From Aliivibrio fischeri ATCC 7744 = JCM 18803 = DSM 507 (GTDB lineage: Bacteria > Pseudomonadota > Gammaproteobacteria > Enterobacterales > Vibrionaceae): a DNA stretch of 64,000 nucleotides. Numbering within the stretch: the stretch's first letter is position 1; each line of letters begins with the position of its first letter. Below, in pieces: positions 34,826 through 43,347 of the stretch. Under the pieces are notes generated by a model. It made no database searches. It was not told the DNA's origin and worked only from the letters and a program-made list of their open reading frames with translations. Where the stretch lies: positions 186,001 through 250,000 of the forward strand of contig NZ_CP092713.1 in NCBI RefSeq assembly GCF_023983475.1, written 5' to 3'. The position numbers were made by a program, and so were the translations under genes.

Positions 34826-34845
34826 TTAAATAAATAGTTACTAAA

Positions 34846-34883
34846 TAAAAATCCGGATCACCCACTGAATGATCCGGATTTTA
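34846..34883. terminator. Bidirectional terminator between gfa and msrAB
   Basis: Perfect arms AAATCCGGATCA (34849-34860) and TGATCCGGATTT (34870-34881), flanked by A- and T-runs. Confidence 0.85.
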
Positions 34884-34899
34884 TTACTCGTATCTTTGT

Positions 34900-36042
34900 T
34901 TATTTAGATTCAAATAATGCAAGATATGTCCCGTAACCTTCTTTCTCTAAATCTGCTTTTGCAACAAAACGCATCGCAGCAGAGTTCATACAGTAACGTA
35001 AACCTGTAGGCTTAGGACCATCGTTGAAGACATGTCCTAAATGTGAATCTGCAAATTTGCTTCGAATCTCAGTACGTTTAGTAAATAACTGAAAATCGTC
35101 CTCTTCGACAATGTACGCTTTATTAATTGGTTTCGTAAAACTTGGCCAACCAGTCCCGGATTTATACTTATCAGTTGATGAAAATAAAGGCTCACCACTT
35201 ACGATATCAACATAAATGCCTTCCGCTTTATTATCCCAATACGCATTATCAAATGGACGTTCTGTTCCCTCTTCTTGCGTTACATAATATTGCAGTTCTG
35301 TCAGAGACTTCTTGATCTGACTTTCAGAAGGCTTACTGTAAGGCTTCACATTAACTGCCATTTCATATTCAGTAATGTACTGACGTAATGTTTTCGGGTT
35401 TTCCTCTCTATCTTCACCAAATACAGAATCTAAATACTTATCACGACCAGAACCATGACGATAATATTTATAACGAATAGGATTACGCTTGTAATAATCT
35501 TGATGGTACGCTTCTGCTGGCCAAAATGTCTTATACTCAATTAACTCAGTAGCTAACGGTTTTGGAAAAACCCCTGCCGCATCAATATCTTTTATAAAAT
35601 TCTGAGCGATCACTTTCTGATCTTCATTATGATAAAAAATAGCAGGACGATACTGAGGACCGCGATCAACAAACGATCCTTTATTATCTGTTGGGTCTAT
35701 GTGCCTGAAAAGATGATCAAGGATCTGTTCATAAGAAACCACTTTTGGATCAAACGTCACTTGAATCACTTCTATGTGACCCGATGTTCCTGATGACACT
35801 TGTTTATAGGTCGGATTTTCAAGGGTTCCCCCAGAATAACCAGAAACCACATCCACCACCCCATCTAACTTTTCTAGATCAGATTCCGTGCACCAAAAGC
35901 ATCCCCCAGCAAGAGTGGCAACCTCATTGTCCCCTTTCATTGGCTGAGTCATGTCTTCAGCGGTAGAAAAGAAACTTGTTATAACAGCAAAAAATGAAGC
36001 AAACAGTAGAGCAACTGTTGTGATTTTTAATCGTGATTTCAT
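34900..36042 (-). CDS. msrAB: Fused peptide methionine sulfoxide reductase MsrA-MsrB, exported
   Basis: 380 residues. The N-terminus is hydrophobic and basic ([20 protein letters not shown]), so the enzyme is probably anchored in, or exported across, the inner membrane. MsrA occupies about residues 42-195 with active-site [10 protein letters not shown] and the [13 protein letters not shown] and [12 protein letters not shown] stretches. MsrB is at about 245-375, with [22 protein letters not shown] and [11 protein letters not shown] (catalytic Cys). The MsrB zinc cysteines of the CxxC type are absent, which is common. It repairs both stereoisomers of oxidised methionine in envelope proteins. 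Confidence 0.94.
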   Translation of the reverse strand: MKSRLKITTVALLFASFFAVITSFFSTAEDMTQPMKGDNEVATLAGGCFWCTESDLEKLDGVVDVVSGYSGGTLENPTYKQVSSGTSGHIEVIQVTFDPKVVSYEQILDHLFRHIDPTDNKGSFVDRGPQYRPAIFYHNEDQKVIAQNFIKDIDAAGVFPKPLATELIEYKTFWPAEAYHQDYYKRNPIRYKYYRHGSGRDKYLDSVFGEDREENPKTLRQYITEYEMAVNVKPYSKPSESQIKKSLTELQYYVTQEEGTERPFDNAYWDNKAEGIYVDIVSGEPLFSSTDKYKSGTGWPSFTKPINKAYIVEEDDFQLFTKRTEIRSKFADSHLGHVFNDGPKPTGLRYCMNSAAMRFVAKADLEKEGYGTYLALFESK

Positions 36043-36267
36043 AGCAACCTCGTTACCTTTCTTATTAATATATAGATAAGAGTGATATGAATCGAGAAAG
36101 TTGCAAAATGTTATAAAATATTGATTATTTGTTATGCCTTTTAATTATTAAGATATAACGCATGAATATGGTAAAGCTGTCGGCGCTTTTATTGATTCAG
36201 TTCATCTTTCTGGGCGCTTTCTTTGGTTAGAGTGATTTTAAGTTTCCTTTAAGAAAGAAGAAAAATC

Positions 36268-37374
36268 ATGACTCAAGTGAATCAAGAACGTTTAGTAAAT
36301 CACTTTCTAGATATTATCCAGATTGATAGTGAATCAAAAAATGAAAAAGCCATTGCAGAAGCGTTAACAGAGCAATTAGGCGAGCTTGGCTTTACCGTAT
36401 CAAAATTACCAGTACCAGAGCACGTATCAAATGGTTTCAACATCTATGCTCGATTGGACGGTTCATTAGAGGGAAGCATTGTATTTAGCTCTCACATGGA
36501 TACAGTAACGCCGGGTAACGGCATTGAACCAATTATTGAAGATGGTGTGATCCGCTCTAAAGGTAACACTATTCTTGGTGGTGATGACAAATCAGGTATC
36601 GCTGCTGTAATGGAAGCGGTTCGAGTAATTAAAGAAAACAACCAAGAGCACAAAACACTGGAACTTGCTTTTACCGTTTATGAAGAAGGCGGTTTGCACG
36701 GTTCTAAGAATTTCGATATGAGCTACATTCAATCTAACTACGCTATCGTATTAGATTCAGGTGGCCCTATCGGTACCATCATTACCTCAGCACCAGGTCA
36801 GCAAAACCTTAAAGTAACCATTACAGGACGTCCAGCGCACGCTGGTTTAGCACCAGAGGAAGGCATTAATGCTCTAACGGTTGCTGCTGATGCAATTACT
36901 AATATGACATTATCACGCATTGATGAAGAAACAACTGCAAACATCGGTATCGTACGTGGTGGTCAAGCAACGAACATTGTAATGCCAGAGTTGTACATTG
37001 AAGGTGAAGCTCGTTCTCTAGATGATGAAAAATTAGCGAAGCAAGTTGAGCATATGGAATCAACATTTAAAGCAGCAGCTGATAAACACGGTGCTGAAAT
37101 TGAAATTATCTCAACTCGTGCATATAACGCTTACAAAATTGCAGATGAAAACCCACATGTTGCAAGCATTAAAGAAGCGTTTGAAAGCATTAATATCGAA
37201 CCATTTACTAAACCGACCGGTGGTGGCTCAGATGCAAACGTATTTAATGAAAAAGGCTTAACAACCGTTAATCTTTCTACTGGCATGTCAAAAGTACATA
37301 CAACAGAAGAGTTCATTAAAGTATCAGATATGGTTGATATTACTCGTTTCGTTGCAGCGTATCTAACTCGTTAA
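36268..37374 (+). CDS. M20-family metallopeptidase (PepT-like)
   Basis: 368 residues of the peptidase T/M20B group. Zinc site residues are visible: SSHMDTVTPG (His, Asp), GGDDKSGIAAVME (bridging Asp), YEEGGLHGS (catalytic Glu pair), VLDSGG (Asp) and the C-terminal SKVHTTEEF (His). The lid domain contains the conserved His of RPAHAGLAPEEG. It probably trims small peptides in the cytoplasm. It is shorter than E. coli PepT (408 aa) and closer to the PepT-like peptidases of Firmicutes and vibrios. AAGAAGAAA just before the ATG is a plausible ribosome site. Monocistronic. Confidence 0.9.
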   Translation: MTQVNQERLVNHFLDIIQIDSESKNEKAIAEALTEQLGELGFTVSKLPVPEHVSNGFNIYARLDGSLEGSIVFSSHMDTVTPGNGIEPIIEDGVIRSKGNTILGGDDKSGIAAVMEAVRVIKENNQEHKTLELAFTVYEEGGLHGSKNFDMSYIQSNYAIVLDSGGPIGTIITSAPGQQNLKVTITGRPAHAGLAPEEGINALTVAADAITNMTLSRIDEETTANIGIVRGGQATNIVMPELYIEGEARSLDDEKLAKQVEHMESTFKAAADKHGAEIEIISTRAYNAYKIADENPHVASIKEAFESINIEPFTKPTGGGSDANVFNEKGLTTVNLSTGMSKVHTTEEFIKVSDMVDITRFVAAYLTR

Positions 37375-37398
37375 TCTTAACGTTTATCGTAAATATAA

Positions 37399-37434
37399 TA
37401 AAACAGCCACTCTATAATAGTGGCTGTTTTTTTT
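37399..37434 (+). terminator. Terminator of the M20 peptidase gene
   Basis: AAACAGCCAC (37401-37410) and GTGGCTGTTT (37420-37429) followed by a T-run. Confidence 0.88.
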
Positions 37435-37553
37435 GGATAAAAATTCAACTTTAATGCTGTTTTTTTAATCCAGTTATCAGAATTAAAACCACAATTAGTA
37501 TATGGTTAATTTAAGCAGTCGTTATCATTGATTTTTCAATAAGGTGGGGCAGC

Positions 37554-37724
37554 ATGAACATATCAAATCATACAATTATCTACGTCATTGCGTTTATTCT
37601 TATCTCTATTGTCGGTTTTCGGATCTACACGATTAAACATCAATTAATCCAAATCAATGAGCAAGCACCAACTCGCTCAGAGACCATACATCTTTACGAT
37701 TTTTTATTACTTAGACTACCTTAA
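37554..37724 (+). CDS. 56-aa single-pass membrane protein
   Basis: A short ORF with AAGGTGG 6 bp before the ATG. The protein begins MNISNHTIIY and has one hydrophobic segment (residues 8-24, IIYVIAFILISIVGFRI), followed by a hydrophilic tail ending in FLLLRLP. Good ribosome site, membrane segment and independent location between two terminators or opposed genes support a real gene. Function unknown. Confidence 0.55.
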   Translation: MNISNHTIIYVIAFILISIVGFRIYTIKHQLIQINEQAPTRSETIHLYDFLLLRLP

Positions 37725-37732
37725 ATAAGACA

Positions 37733-39274
37733 TTAATTAATCGTAACCTTAGAAATCGTGTACCAGTTATTTTCTTGGGGCATGTCTATCGCAAGCTTAA
37801 TTTGTGCACCCCCAAGATCATTTACTAAAGCGACTTGTAAATCATATATGCCTGTTGACGCAGGAGCCTTAATATTATCTTGAATATTAATCACAGGTGC
37901 CCTGTCCGTTCTTGTTTCTGCTGGCAACCAATCAAGAACATTTCTTGAGGTCTCTTGTTTTGCTTCCACATTTCCTGAAGCATCAACAAAGCGGTAAGCA
38001 AGTCGATATGGATAGTAAGATGGCGCTACACCACTGTTTTTCCATTCAGACGTAATTGACATCGAACTTGATGCTAAAACCTCTTTAGAATGCGTTAGAG
38101 AGATTAATTCAAAACGATAGCCGAGCTTTTTAAGTACCTCTTGAACCGCTGGTTGAAATTCATCAGGAATCGGTTTTGATTTTGCGTTAATCAATGAGGC
38201 GTGATGATCAAGCGCATAATTAAACACTTCAGTGACATCGTCAATTGTGTATGAATGATGTGTTTTCCATACCGTCATATCATCACAAGTTTCAAACTGA
38301 ACTGGAGCTTGTTTCCAGATGCTTTTAATATTCGGCGAACCATGTTGTTCAGCGTTTGCTAATGCCTCAGGGTAGCCTTCATCCATATGACTCCAGCTAT
38401 TAGAAAAATAACCGTACTTATCACCCAAACAATCTGCACGCCACCCAGCTGGTTTTGTACTGCTTGTTGCTTGAGCTAAAAAGGTTTCATTTTCATGAGC
38501 AGAACCAATTAACATGACTCTAGGTACTTGAGTAAAAGCAGATTCGAACATATCAGCGTATTCAGAAAAACGAGAAAAATTAGAAAATAATCCTTTCTCA
38601 CCACTAGCGTATAACCCTAACGTACCATCACCAGGATAAGCATCTTCTAAATTCCATTCACCCCAAGAGCCAACCATGCCGATATCAATACTGGTAATTA
38701 AATCAGGGTCATCAAATACTTCTCCTAACTTAGTTATTAGCTTATTGGCCGCATTTAAAAACTCAGGACTAGTATAATCTGGAACAAACACACCAGTCGG
38801 AGAATCTGTTCCAGAAATAGTGTTCATTAACCATGTTGGTAATTCGCTTTCTGCTGCTCCGTAGCCCGTATTTTCCATTGCTACAATACGTAGAGCTAAT
38901 TTTTTATTGGCTTTCTGCGCCTTAGTTACCACTTCTTCTATTTCAGAGAAATCGAATGAATCAGAATCCGTAGGCTGCAAAACCGACCAATCCCATCGAT
39001 AATAAACAGTGCTTGTTTCAGGATATGAAGGAACAGGCTTCCATTGGTTATCTTTAATTGAAATAGAATGAAAATCAGTAAACCCCATATCCGGATTCAC
39101 TAAAACTTGGCAGCTGATTTTAGGAAAGGTTGTTTTCATTCCACCATTTTCAGTCACCCTACTCCCCATGCTCGTATCACAATAACTTGAAGTATCTGAT
39201 GAATCTTCAGAATCAGAGCCACAAGCAGTTAAAAACAAAGAGAAAAAGAGCGGTGAATATTTGAAAACAGACAT
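37733..39274 (-). CDS. DUF4832-like lipoprotein with glycosidase-like fold
   Basis: 513 residues with signal peptide and lipobox FLTACGSD, followed by an acidic Ser-rich linker. The main domain looks like a TIM-barrel protein of the DUF4874/DUF4832 type: NPDMGFTDFHS, YYRWDWSVLQP, KKLALRIVAMENTGYG, DIGMVGSWGEWN (a candidate catalytic Glu) and later HHASLINAKSKPIPDEF. A C-terminal beta-sandwich (about 400-513) follows. It is possibly a surface glycosidase or carbohydrate-binding protein. No substrate can be named. Confidence 0.75.
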   Translation of the reverse strand: MSVFKYSPLFFSLFLTACGSDSEDSSDTSSYCDTSMGSRVTENGGMKTTFPKISCQVLVNPDMGFTDFHSISIKDNQWKPVPSYPETSTVYYRWDWSVLQPTDSDSFDFSEIEEVVTKAQKANKKLALRIVAMENTGYGAAESELPTWLMNTISGTDSPTGVFVPDYTSPEFLNAANKLITKLGEVFDDPDLITSIDIGMVGSWGEWNLEDAYPGDGTLGLYASGEKGLFSNFSRFSEYADMFESAFTQVPRVMLIGSAHENETFLAQATSSTKPAGWRADCLGDKYGYFSNSWSHMDEGYPEALANAEQHGSPNIKSIWKQAPVQFETCDDMTVWKTHHSYTIDDVTEVFNYALDHHASLINAKSKPIPDEFQPAVQEVLKKLGYRFELISLTHSKEVLASSSMSITSEWKNSGVAPSYYPYRLAYRFVDASGNVEAKQETSRNVLDWLPAETRTDRAPVINIQDNIKAPASTGIYDLQVALVNDLGGAQIKLAIDMPQENNWYTISKVTIN

Positions 39275-39581
39275 GAAAAAACCAAACTAATTAAGACGCG
39301 GGCAGTGTACGGAATAAACAAAGTTTTCTGTTAGAGGAATGTCAGGGAAATTAAATTTCTTATATATGAAATAGATAGCTATAAAAAATAACAAAAAATT
39401 GAATAAGAGCAGAAGCATGATCATGATAAGTCATGCAGATCTTATCCTCTTCACAGAAACATGATCAAGGTGTAACGAGGTAGGGATCAAAGAAAGCAGA
39501 AGAATTACGGAAAGATGATCAAGAGTGTTTGATTTAAAAAACAGTGATCACCAATAAAAATTGGTAATCACTTAATTTACA
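39275..39581. other. Intergenic region with three RctB-type sites
   Basis: About 300 bp without an ORF. It holds ATGATCA words at 39417-39423 (context AGAAGCATGATCATG), 39461-39467 (ACATGATCAAGG) and 39515-39521 (AGATGATCAAGAG), which match the origin 12-mers. It also contains the RidA terminator. See the separate repeat entry. Confidence 0.65.
39543..39572 (-). terminator. Terminator of the RidA gene
   Basis: AGTGATCACCAAT and ATTGGTAATCACT, one mismatch, around AAAA. It directly follows the RidA stop. Confidence 0.65.
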
Positions 39582-39929
39582 TTACTTTTCAGCCGCGATA
39601 ACTGAGATCTCAACCAATAAAGCGTCACGAGCCATACTTGCTTCAACACATGCACGTGCTGGTGCATAGCCTTCAGGAACCCATGCATCCCATACCGCAT
39701 TCATTTCAGCAAAATCTTTCATATCTTTAATGTAGATCGTAGCTGACAGCATATGCTCACGAGAACTTCCAGCTTGCTCTAACAGAAGATCCACCTTATC
39801 TAGCATAGTTTGTGTCTGTTCTGTGATGTCTTTTGTTGCATCAGCACATACTTGACCACACAAATAAATCGTTCCATTGTGTTTTACGATGCGGCTCATG
39901 CGTTGTTTTGTTTCTTGGCGTTCAATCAT
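39582..39929 (-). CDS. RidA-family enamine/imine deaminase
   Basis: 115 residues of the YjgF/YER057c/UK114 (Rid) family. [48 protein letters not shown] and VEISVIA follow the family order. The Arg of ARACVEAS matches the substrate-carboxylate-binding Arg of active RidA. It would hydrolyse reactive 2-aminoacrylate-type enamines, or be a divergent Rid subgroup member. MSRIVKHNG at residue 11 is an alternative start. Confidence 0.9.
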   Translation of the reverse strand: MIERQETKQRMSRIVKHNGTIYLCGQVCADATKDITEQTQTMLDKVDLLLEQAGSSREHMLSATIYIKDMKDFAEMNAVWDAWVPEGYAPARACVEASMARDALLVEISVIAAEK

Positions 39930-40278
39930 AGGAAGTCATCTCAATAATAGAAAATAAATAGGCGTATAGAGTAATAAAAATTATTCATAATTACGAGTAT
40001 CGAACGCTCTAACACCTTATTTTTCAATGGAAGAATGATCATGGAGCCATAGGATACGGGCAATGTAAAAATGATTTATTGCAGATAAAAAAACGGCGAG
40101 CTCTGAGGCTCGCCAATACAATTATTTAAACAATAAAAGTAAGATGTGTAACAATATGAGCCAATCTTTCGATTGGTAAAGGACAAAGGTTGTCTATTCG
40201 TTAGTAATAATAGCCTCCACCCTTTTCTTTATGTCATCATATTGTCAATAAACAGCCATAGCTATGTCAATATATTGA
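39930..40278. other. Gap between RidA and rctB with terminator and RctB-type site
   Basis: No ORF is supported. It holds an RctB-type ATGATCA at 40035, the rctB terminator at 40089-40115, a small hairpin CCAATC-TTTC-GATTGG (about 40162-40177) and two copies of GTCAATA-type words near 40,245-40,275. Confidence 0.55.
40089..40115 (-). terminator. Terminator downstream of rctB
   Basis: On the minus strand GGCGAGC, a 6-bp loop and GCTCGCC are followed by a seven-T run. It lies about 165 bp after the rctB stop. Confidence 0.82.
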
Positions 40279-42270
40279 CTACCCTGCCATTTCATCTAAT
40301 GCATGAAGAACATCTTGATCATAGTTCTGAGAATAAACCAATTTACAGATCTTTCTACGTACAGCTAAACCAGAGATCAAGTTTTCAATGGACAGATGCT
40401 TGCCATGATCTTGACTATTGTAAAATTCAATCGTTTTACTCAATGTTTCGTAAGGTAAGATCTCACCTGCAACTTTCAAATAATCTAGTTTATCTAATAG
40501 TTCTTTGCACTCATCAGAAATAGAGGATGAACTATGCCCTGTCATAGCAGATAAAGCAGTAATACTACGCTCTAGCGCTTGTTCTGACGTGTATTTGGTT
40601 AATGTGATAGTTAATTCATCAGCATTAATTTCAGCTGAATGTTTACGTAACTTAACCCTACGGCCTAAACGACCACTCTTACTTGGATCATTGCGTTTAA
40701 TAGGCTCAAATTCACCATCAATGATCGTGGAAAGCTGATCAAGGTCTTGCTTTGGCATGATCTCGTTACGTAAAGGGTTTGGCATTGTTGGTGCCATATT
40801 ACGCTTTCCAGCATTCGTTGTTCTTGCGCGAGAGTATCGAATCACCTCTTCAGGATCACAACGAATATCAATTTGATAATCAGGCAACTTTTCTGAACTA
40901 TCTAACATCGAAATCGTTAAGTGATAACCCCATAAATTAACAATAAACAGCTCTTCAGTAACTTTATCTTTCGCTAATTTCTTTAGTTCTCGAATAAGAT
41001 CTAATGAAAAACGCCTCCAATCGACGTTACGAGCGAGTTTTTGGTTAATTTCACTTAGGAGTAGGTTATCAGTCATTCGACGTGCTAAACGGCTTCTGAA
41101 GAAGCTATAGAGCTGAAATACCAATGTATGCTGCTTTAAAATCTCAGGTGGAAACAAAAAGAAGTAATCTTTGGTTAATAATTCATCATAAAACGATGGC
41201 TCCCAAACTAAAATATACAAATTTGGTTTGATCTTGATCTCACCATCTTTGCCTTCTTTCGGTGCTTCATCAGATGCAGTGATCGTTCTAGCTAAAAAGC
41301 GAAAACGATCACTCTTAAAGCCTTTTGGCATATTTTCACTTAACCAACGGCCTGTTAATTCATGTAATTGAAAGTCTGTAAATTCAATACGATCAATACT
41401 TTCACGAATAGAATCTCGTGCAGGTCCAGAGTCTTTTTTACCACGAAGTGTAAGAATATCAGTAATATAAATAGGGGTTTTATTTCCCATTGTTTTTGTC
41501 TGAATATGATAATCGTCTTGATGATGATCATGGTATTGAACAGTTAAAGTAAATAAAGCAAAAAGTGTCATAAGATCATCAACTGTCATGATGTTTTTGG
41601 AAGATCTTGTTTCAATAATTGCTTTTGTTCCTGAAATAGCAACCATGGCTTTTTGATAATTTTTTCTTGTTCGTGGTGGAGCTAAAGCTTGATCTATGAT
41701 CCCTGCCCAGTTAGTTGGAGATACTACAAATTGATCTGCTTCATCACGCATGCTAGGAGGTACACTTAAACCGTGTTCTGTTAGGAATTGTCGGTTTACT
41801 TGTGTTTGAGCTAATGCTTTTGAGCGCTTTTGTTTTTCTTGTTCGTGACTTTGTTCTGATTTAAGACTTGTTATGCCAAGTGCAGAAATGAGCTGAGAAG
41901 GATTAATAAATTTATGAAGCATGGTTTTTCCAGCTAGGCCATGTTCAAAACGAACTGGAAATTGTTCAAATAATCCTATATTTACAGCAGTTCGCAGACG
42001 TTGCTGTATTGCTGCACGAGTCAAATGACCATCAGTTGTTTCAATTATTTCAGTTGTAGAAACTAAACCATCTGGAGATGAAAATCCTTTTAAAGAAATA
42101 AGATTCATTAATTCTAAAATGCTTTTAGTGACACCTTTAAAGTGTTGATACTGTGAAATCCAGTCAACTAAGTTTGTTGGGATTTCAAATAAGTGTCCAC
42201 CTTTGTGATCTCTTGGAAGAGGAATGTAGATCTTTTCTTTATCTGTAGGTTTTATATGATTCATTTTCAA
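40279..42270 (-). CDS. rctB: Chromosome-2 replication initiator RctB
   Basis: 663 residues, close to the about 658 of V. cholerae RctB, which is specific to Vibrionaceae second chromosomes. The N-terminus KIYIPLPRDHKGGHLFEIP and the winged-helix regions (LVSTTEIIETTDGHLTRAAI, HKFINPSQLISALG), the central dimerisation segment (LHELTGRWLSENMPKGFKS) and the C-terminal regulatory region are all present, with no interruption. RctB binds 12-mer iterons in the adjacent origin, melts the AT-rich element and represses its own promoter through other sites. The gene points away from the origin, as in other vibrios. Transcription therefore starts in the origin region at 42,271-42,470. Confidence 0.97.
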   Translation of the reverse strand: MKMNHIKPTDKEKIYIPLPRDHKGGHLFEIPTNLVDWISQYQHFKGVTKSILELMNLISLKGFSSPDGLVSTTEIIETTDGHLTRAAIQQRLRTAVNIGLFEQFPVRFEHGLAGKTMLHKFINPSQLISALGITSLKSEQSHEQEKQKRSKALAQTQVNRQFLTEHGLSVPPSMRDEADQFVVSPTNWAGIIDQALAPPRTRKNYQKAMVAISGTKAIIETRSSKNIMTVDDLMTLFALFTLTVQYHDHHQDDYHIQTKTMGNKTPIYITDILTLRGKKDSGPARDSIRESIDRIEFTDFQLHELTGRWLSENMPKGFKSDRFRFLARTITASDEAPKEGKDGEIKIKPNLYILVWEPSFYDELLTKDYFFLFPPEILKQHTLVFQLYSFFRSRLARRMTDNLLLSEINQKLARNVDWRRFSLDLIRELKKLAKDKVTEELFIVNLWGYHLTISMLDSSEKLPDYQIDIRCDPEEVIRYSRARTTNAGKRNMAPTMPNPLRNEIMPKQDLDQLSTIIDGEFEPIKRNDPSKSGRLGRRVKLRKHSAEINADELTITLTKYTSEQALERSITALSAMTGHSSSSISDECKELLDKLDYLKVAGEILPYETLSKTIEFYNSQDHGKHLSIENLISGLAVRRKICKLVYSQNYDQDVLHALDEMAG

Positions 42271-42359
42271 CTGACATTAATTGTATTTTAATCATTCTTT
42301 CGTATAGGTTAATGGAAATGGATCTTTAAAGAAAGAAAAAAATTATTATTCTTTTAAAC

Positions 42360-42407
42360 TGATCTTTATGATTAATTCTGATCTATATGATTATATTGAT
42401 CTATGAT
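42360..42407. repeat. Probable DNA unwinding element with six TGAT/ATCA words
   Basis: TGAT occurs at 42360, 42369, 42379, 42388, 42397 and 42404, mostly 9-10 bp apart, in AT-rich DNA between rctB and the iterons. The complementary strand reads ATCA each time. In V. cholerae, RctB binds single-stranded ATCA repeats in the melted origin. Confidence 0.68.
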
Positions 42408-42471
42408 CTGGTTGGTTTTTTACTTTTAAGTTGCTGAAAATAAACGGTTAAAAAAATAAACTTATGAAAGC

Positions 42472-42592
42472 ATGATCAAGAATATCTAGAAAGCATGATC
42501 ATTATGGTTCTGGATCAATGATCATTAAATCTCAAAAGCATGATCATAGTCCACTTGAATCGATGATCATGAGTTTCATTGAAGAATGATCA
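42472..42592 (+). repeat. Six RctB 12-mer iterons
   Basis: ATGATCA cores begin at 42472, 42495, 42518, 42540, 42563 and 42586, at 22-23 bp intervals (two helical turns), several preceded by AAGC. Each core contains GATC, so Dam methylation can control RctB binding, as known for V. cholerae. Confidence 0.93.
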
Positions 42593-42607
42593 TGGTCTAA
42601 ACACAAG

Positions 42608-42616
42608 TTATCCACA
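42608..42616 (+). promoter_or_regulatory. DnaA box
   Basis: TTATCCACA, a perfect high-affinity DnaA site, 16 bp after the last iteron core, the same position as in V. cholerae oriCII. Confidence 0.9.
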
Positions 42617-42763
42617 GAATTTCTATTTTATCCCTTTTTGAGAGGTGTATTTTATTGATGGATGACATTTAAGAACCAAAGATTAGTCTAAAATACGTTT
42701 TTAATTCATTTATAGCTATAAAATTAAGATGATCTTATGTCTAATGTGTTTTAATCGTATTTC

Positions 42764-42790
42764 AGAAGAATGATCAAGTATCATTCTTCT
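42764..42790. repeat. Inverted repeat with embedded 12-mer-like word in inc region
   Basis: AGAAGAATGAT (42764-42774) and ATCATTCTTCT (42780-42790) are perfect 11-bp arms. The left arm runs into ATGATCAAG, so an RctB-type word is built into one arm. Probable negative-control site or rctA-type hairpin. Confidence 0.6.
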
Positions 42791-42907
42791 GAGATCAAGC
42801 TGACTGAATTATTTGATATTTTCATTGATCTTCTCTGAAGCCTTGTCAGATATACATCCTCTGTAATTTAGGAGGAAAGTTTCATGCTTCCGAAGTAGAT
42901 TAGTTCT

Positions 42908-42984
42908 TGATCATGCTTCTTAGTCCAGAACTTACATTCTATCGATTTACACCTGTTTATTACTGAAATATTAGCCTTGATCAT
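42908..42984 (-). repeat. Two reverse-oriented RctB-type sites
   Basis: TTGATCATGCTTCT occurs with its TGATCAT core at 42908-42914 and 42978-42984, 70 bp apart. On the minus strand they read AGAAGCATGATCAA, the same 12-mer type as in the iteron array and at 39411. Confidence 0.75.
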
Positions 42985-43097
42985 GCTTCTATTTTATATA
43001 AATAGCTTAGTGAATAGACTCAATATATCTCTTATATTACATTTAAATTTTTTCATAAAATTAATTGAAAATACATCAGCCGTAATTTAGTCTATCT

Positions 43098-43117
43098 TTT
43101 TCACGCTTCCGTGAAAA
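43098..43117. repeat. Hairpin next to parS2
   Basis: TTTTCACG and CGTGAAAA with the 4-nt loop CTTC. It adjoins the parS2 palindrome and could end an inc-region transcript. No GC-rich stem, so only moderate strength. Confidence 0.5.
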
Positions 43118-43130
43118 TTTACACTGTAAA
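43118..43130. promoter_or_regulatory. parS2 site 1
   Basis: TTTACACTGTAAA inside the palindrome AATTTACACTGTAAATT, matching the parS2 consensus TTTACANTGTAAA of vibrio second chromosomes. About 220 bp before parA. Confidence 0.85.
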
Positions 43131-43347
43131 TTAATAATGGTGACACTGTAACACTTTAAATTTAACTTATTTTGGTCGTGATTATCTTGATTATTTTTAG
43201 TGTTTTTTAACTGTAAATGTCAGCTTTGATATTTAAAATTTCTTTTTTAATGAATATCACATAATTAAATTCATGTTCAGCTATTTGTTGAATTATTGCT
43301 TTTATGCTGTACAATTGTTTTCATCGTTAATACTGATGGCGAATATA

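Larger units (their letters stand above)
39417..40041. repeat. Satellite RctB-type 12-mers downstream of rctB
   Basis: ATGATCA cores at 39417, 39461, 39515 and 40035 (context GAAGAATGATCATGG, nearly the same as the origin iteron at 42586). They lie 0.2-0.9 kb beyond the end of rctB, outside the minimal origin. They may titrate initiator or control replication frequency, as distal sites do in V. cholerae chromosome 2. Confidence 0.55.
42271..43130. other. Replication origin of chromosome 2 (oriCII) and incompatibility region
   Basis: The 1-kb gap between rctB and parA. From left to right it holds the rctB promoter and an AT-rich block with six phased TGAT words (42360-42407), six RctB 12-mers (42472-42592), a perfect DnaA box (42608-42616), a long inverted repeat (42764-42790), two reverse-oriented 12-mers (42908, 42978), a hairpin (43098-43117) and a parS2 site. 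This order agrees with the minimal origin followed by the rctA/inc region of V. cholerae chromosome 2. Confidence 0.93.

Noticed and set aside
42472-42592. Regular short repeats that could suggest a CRISPR array
   Set aside because: Only 7-12 bp are conserved, spacing is 22-23 bp, no spacer-length unique sequence and no cas genes. They are RctB iterons.
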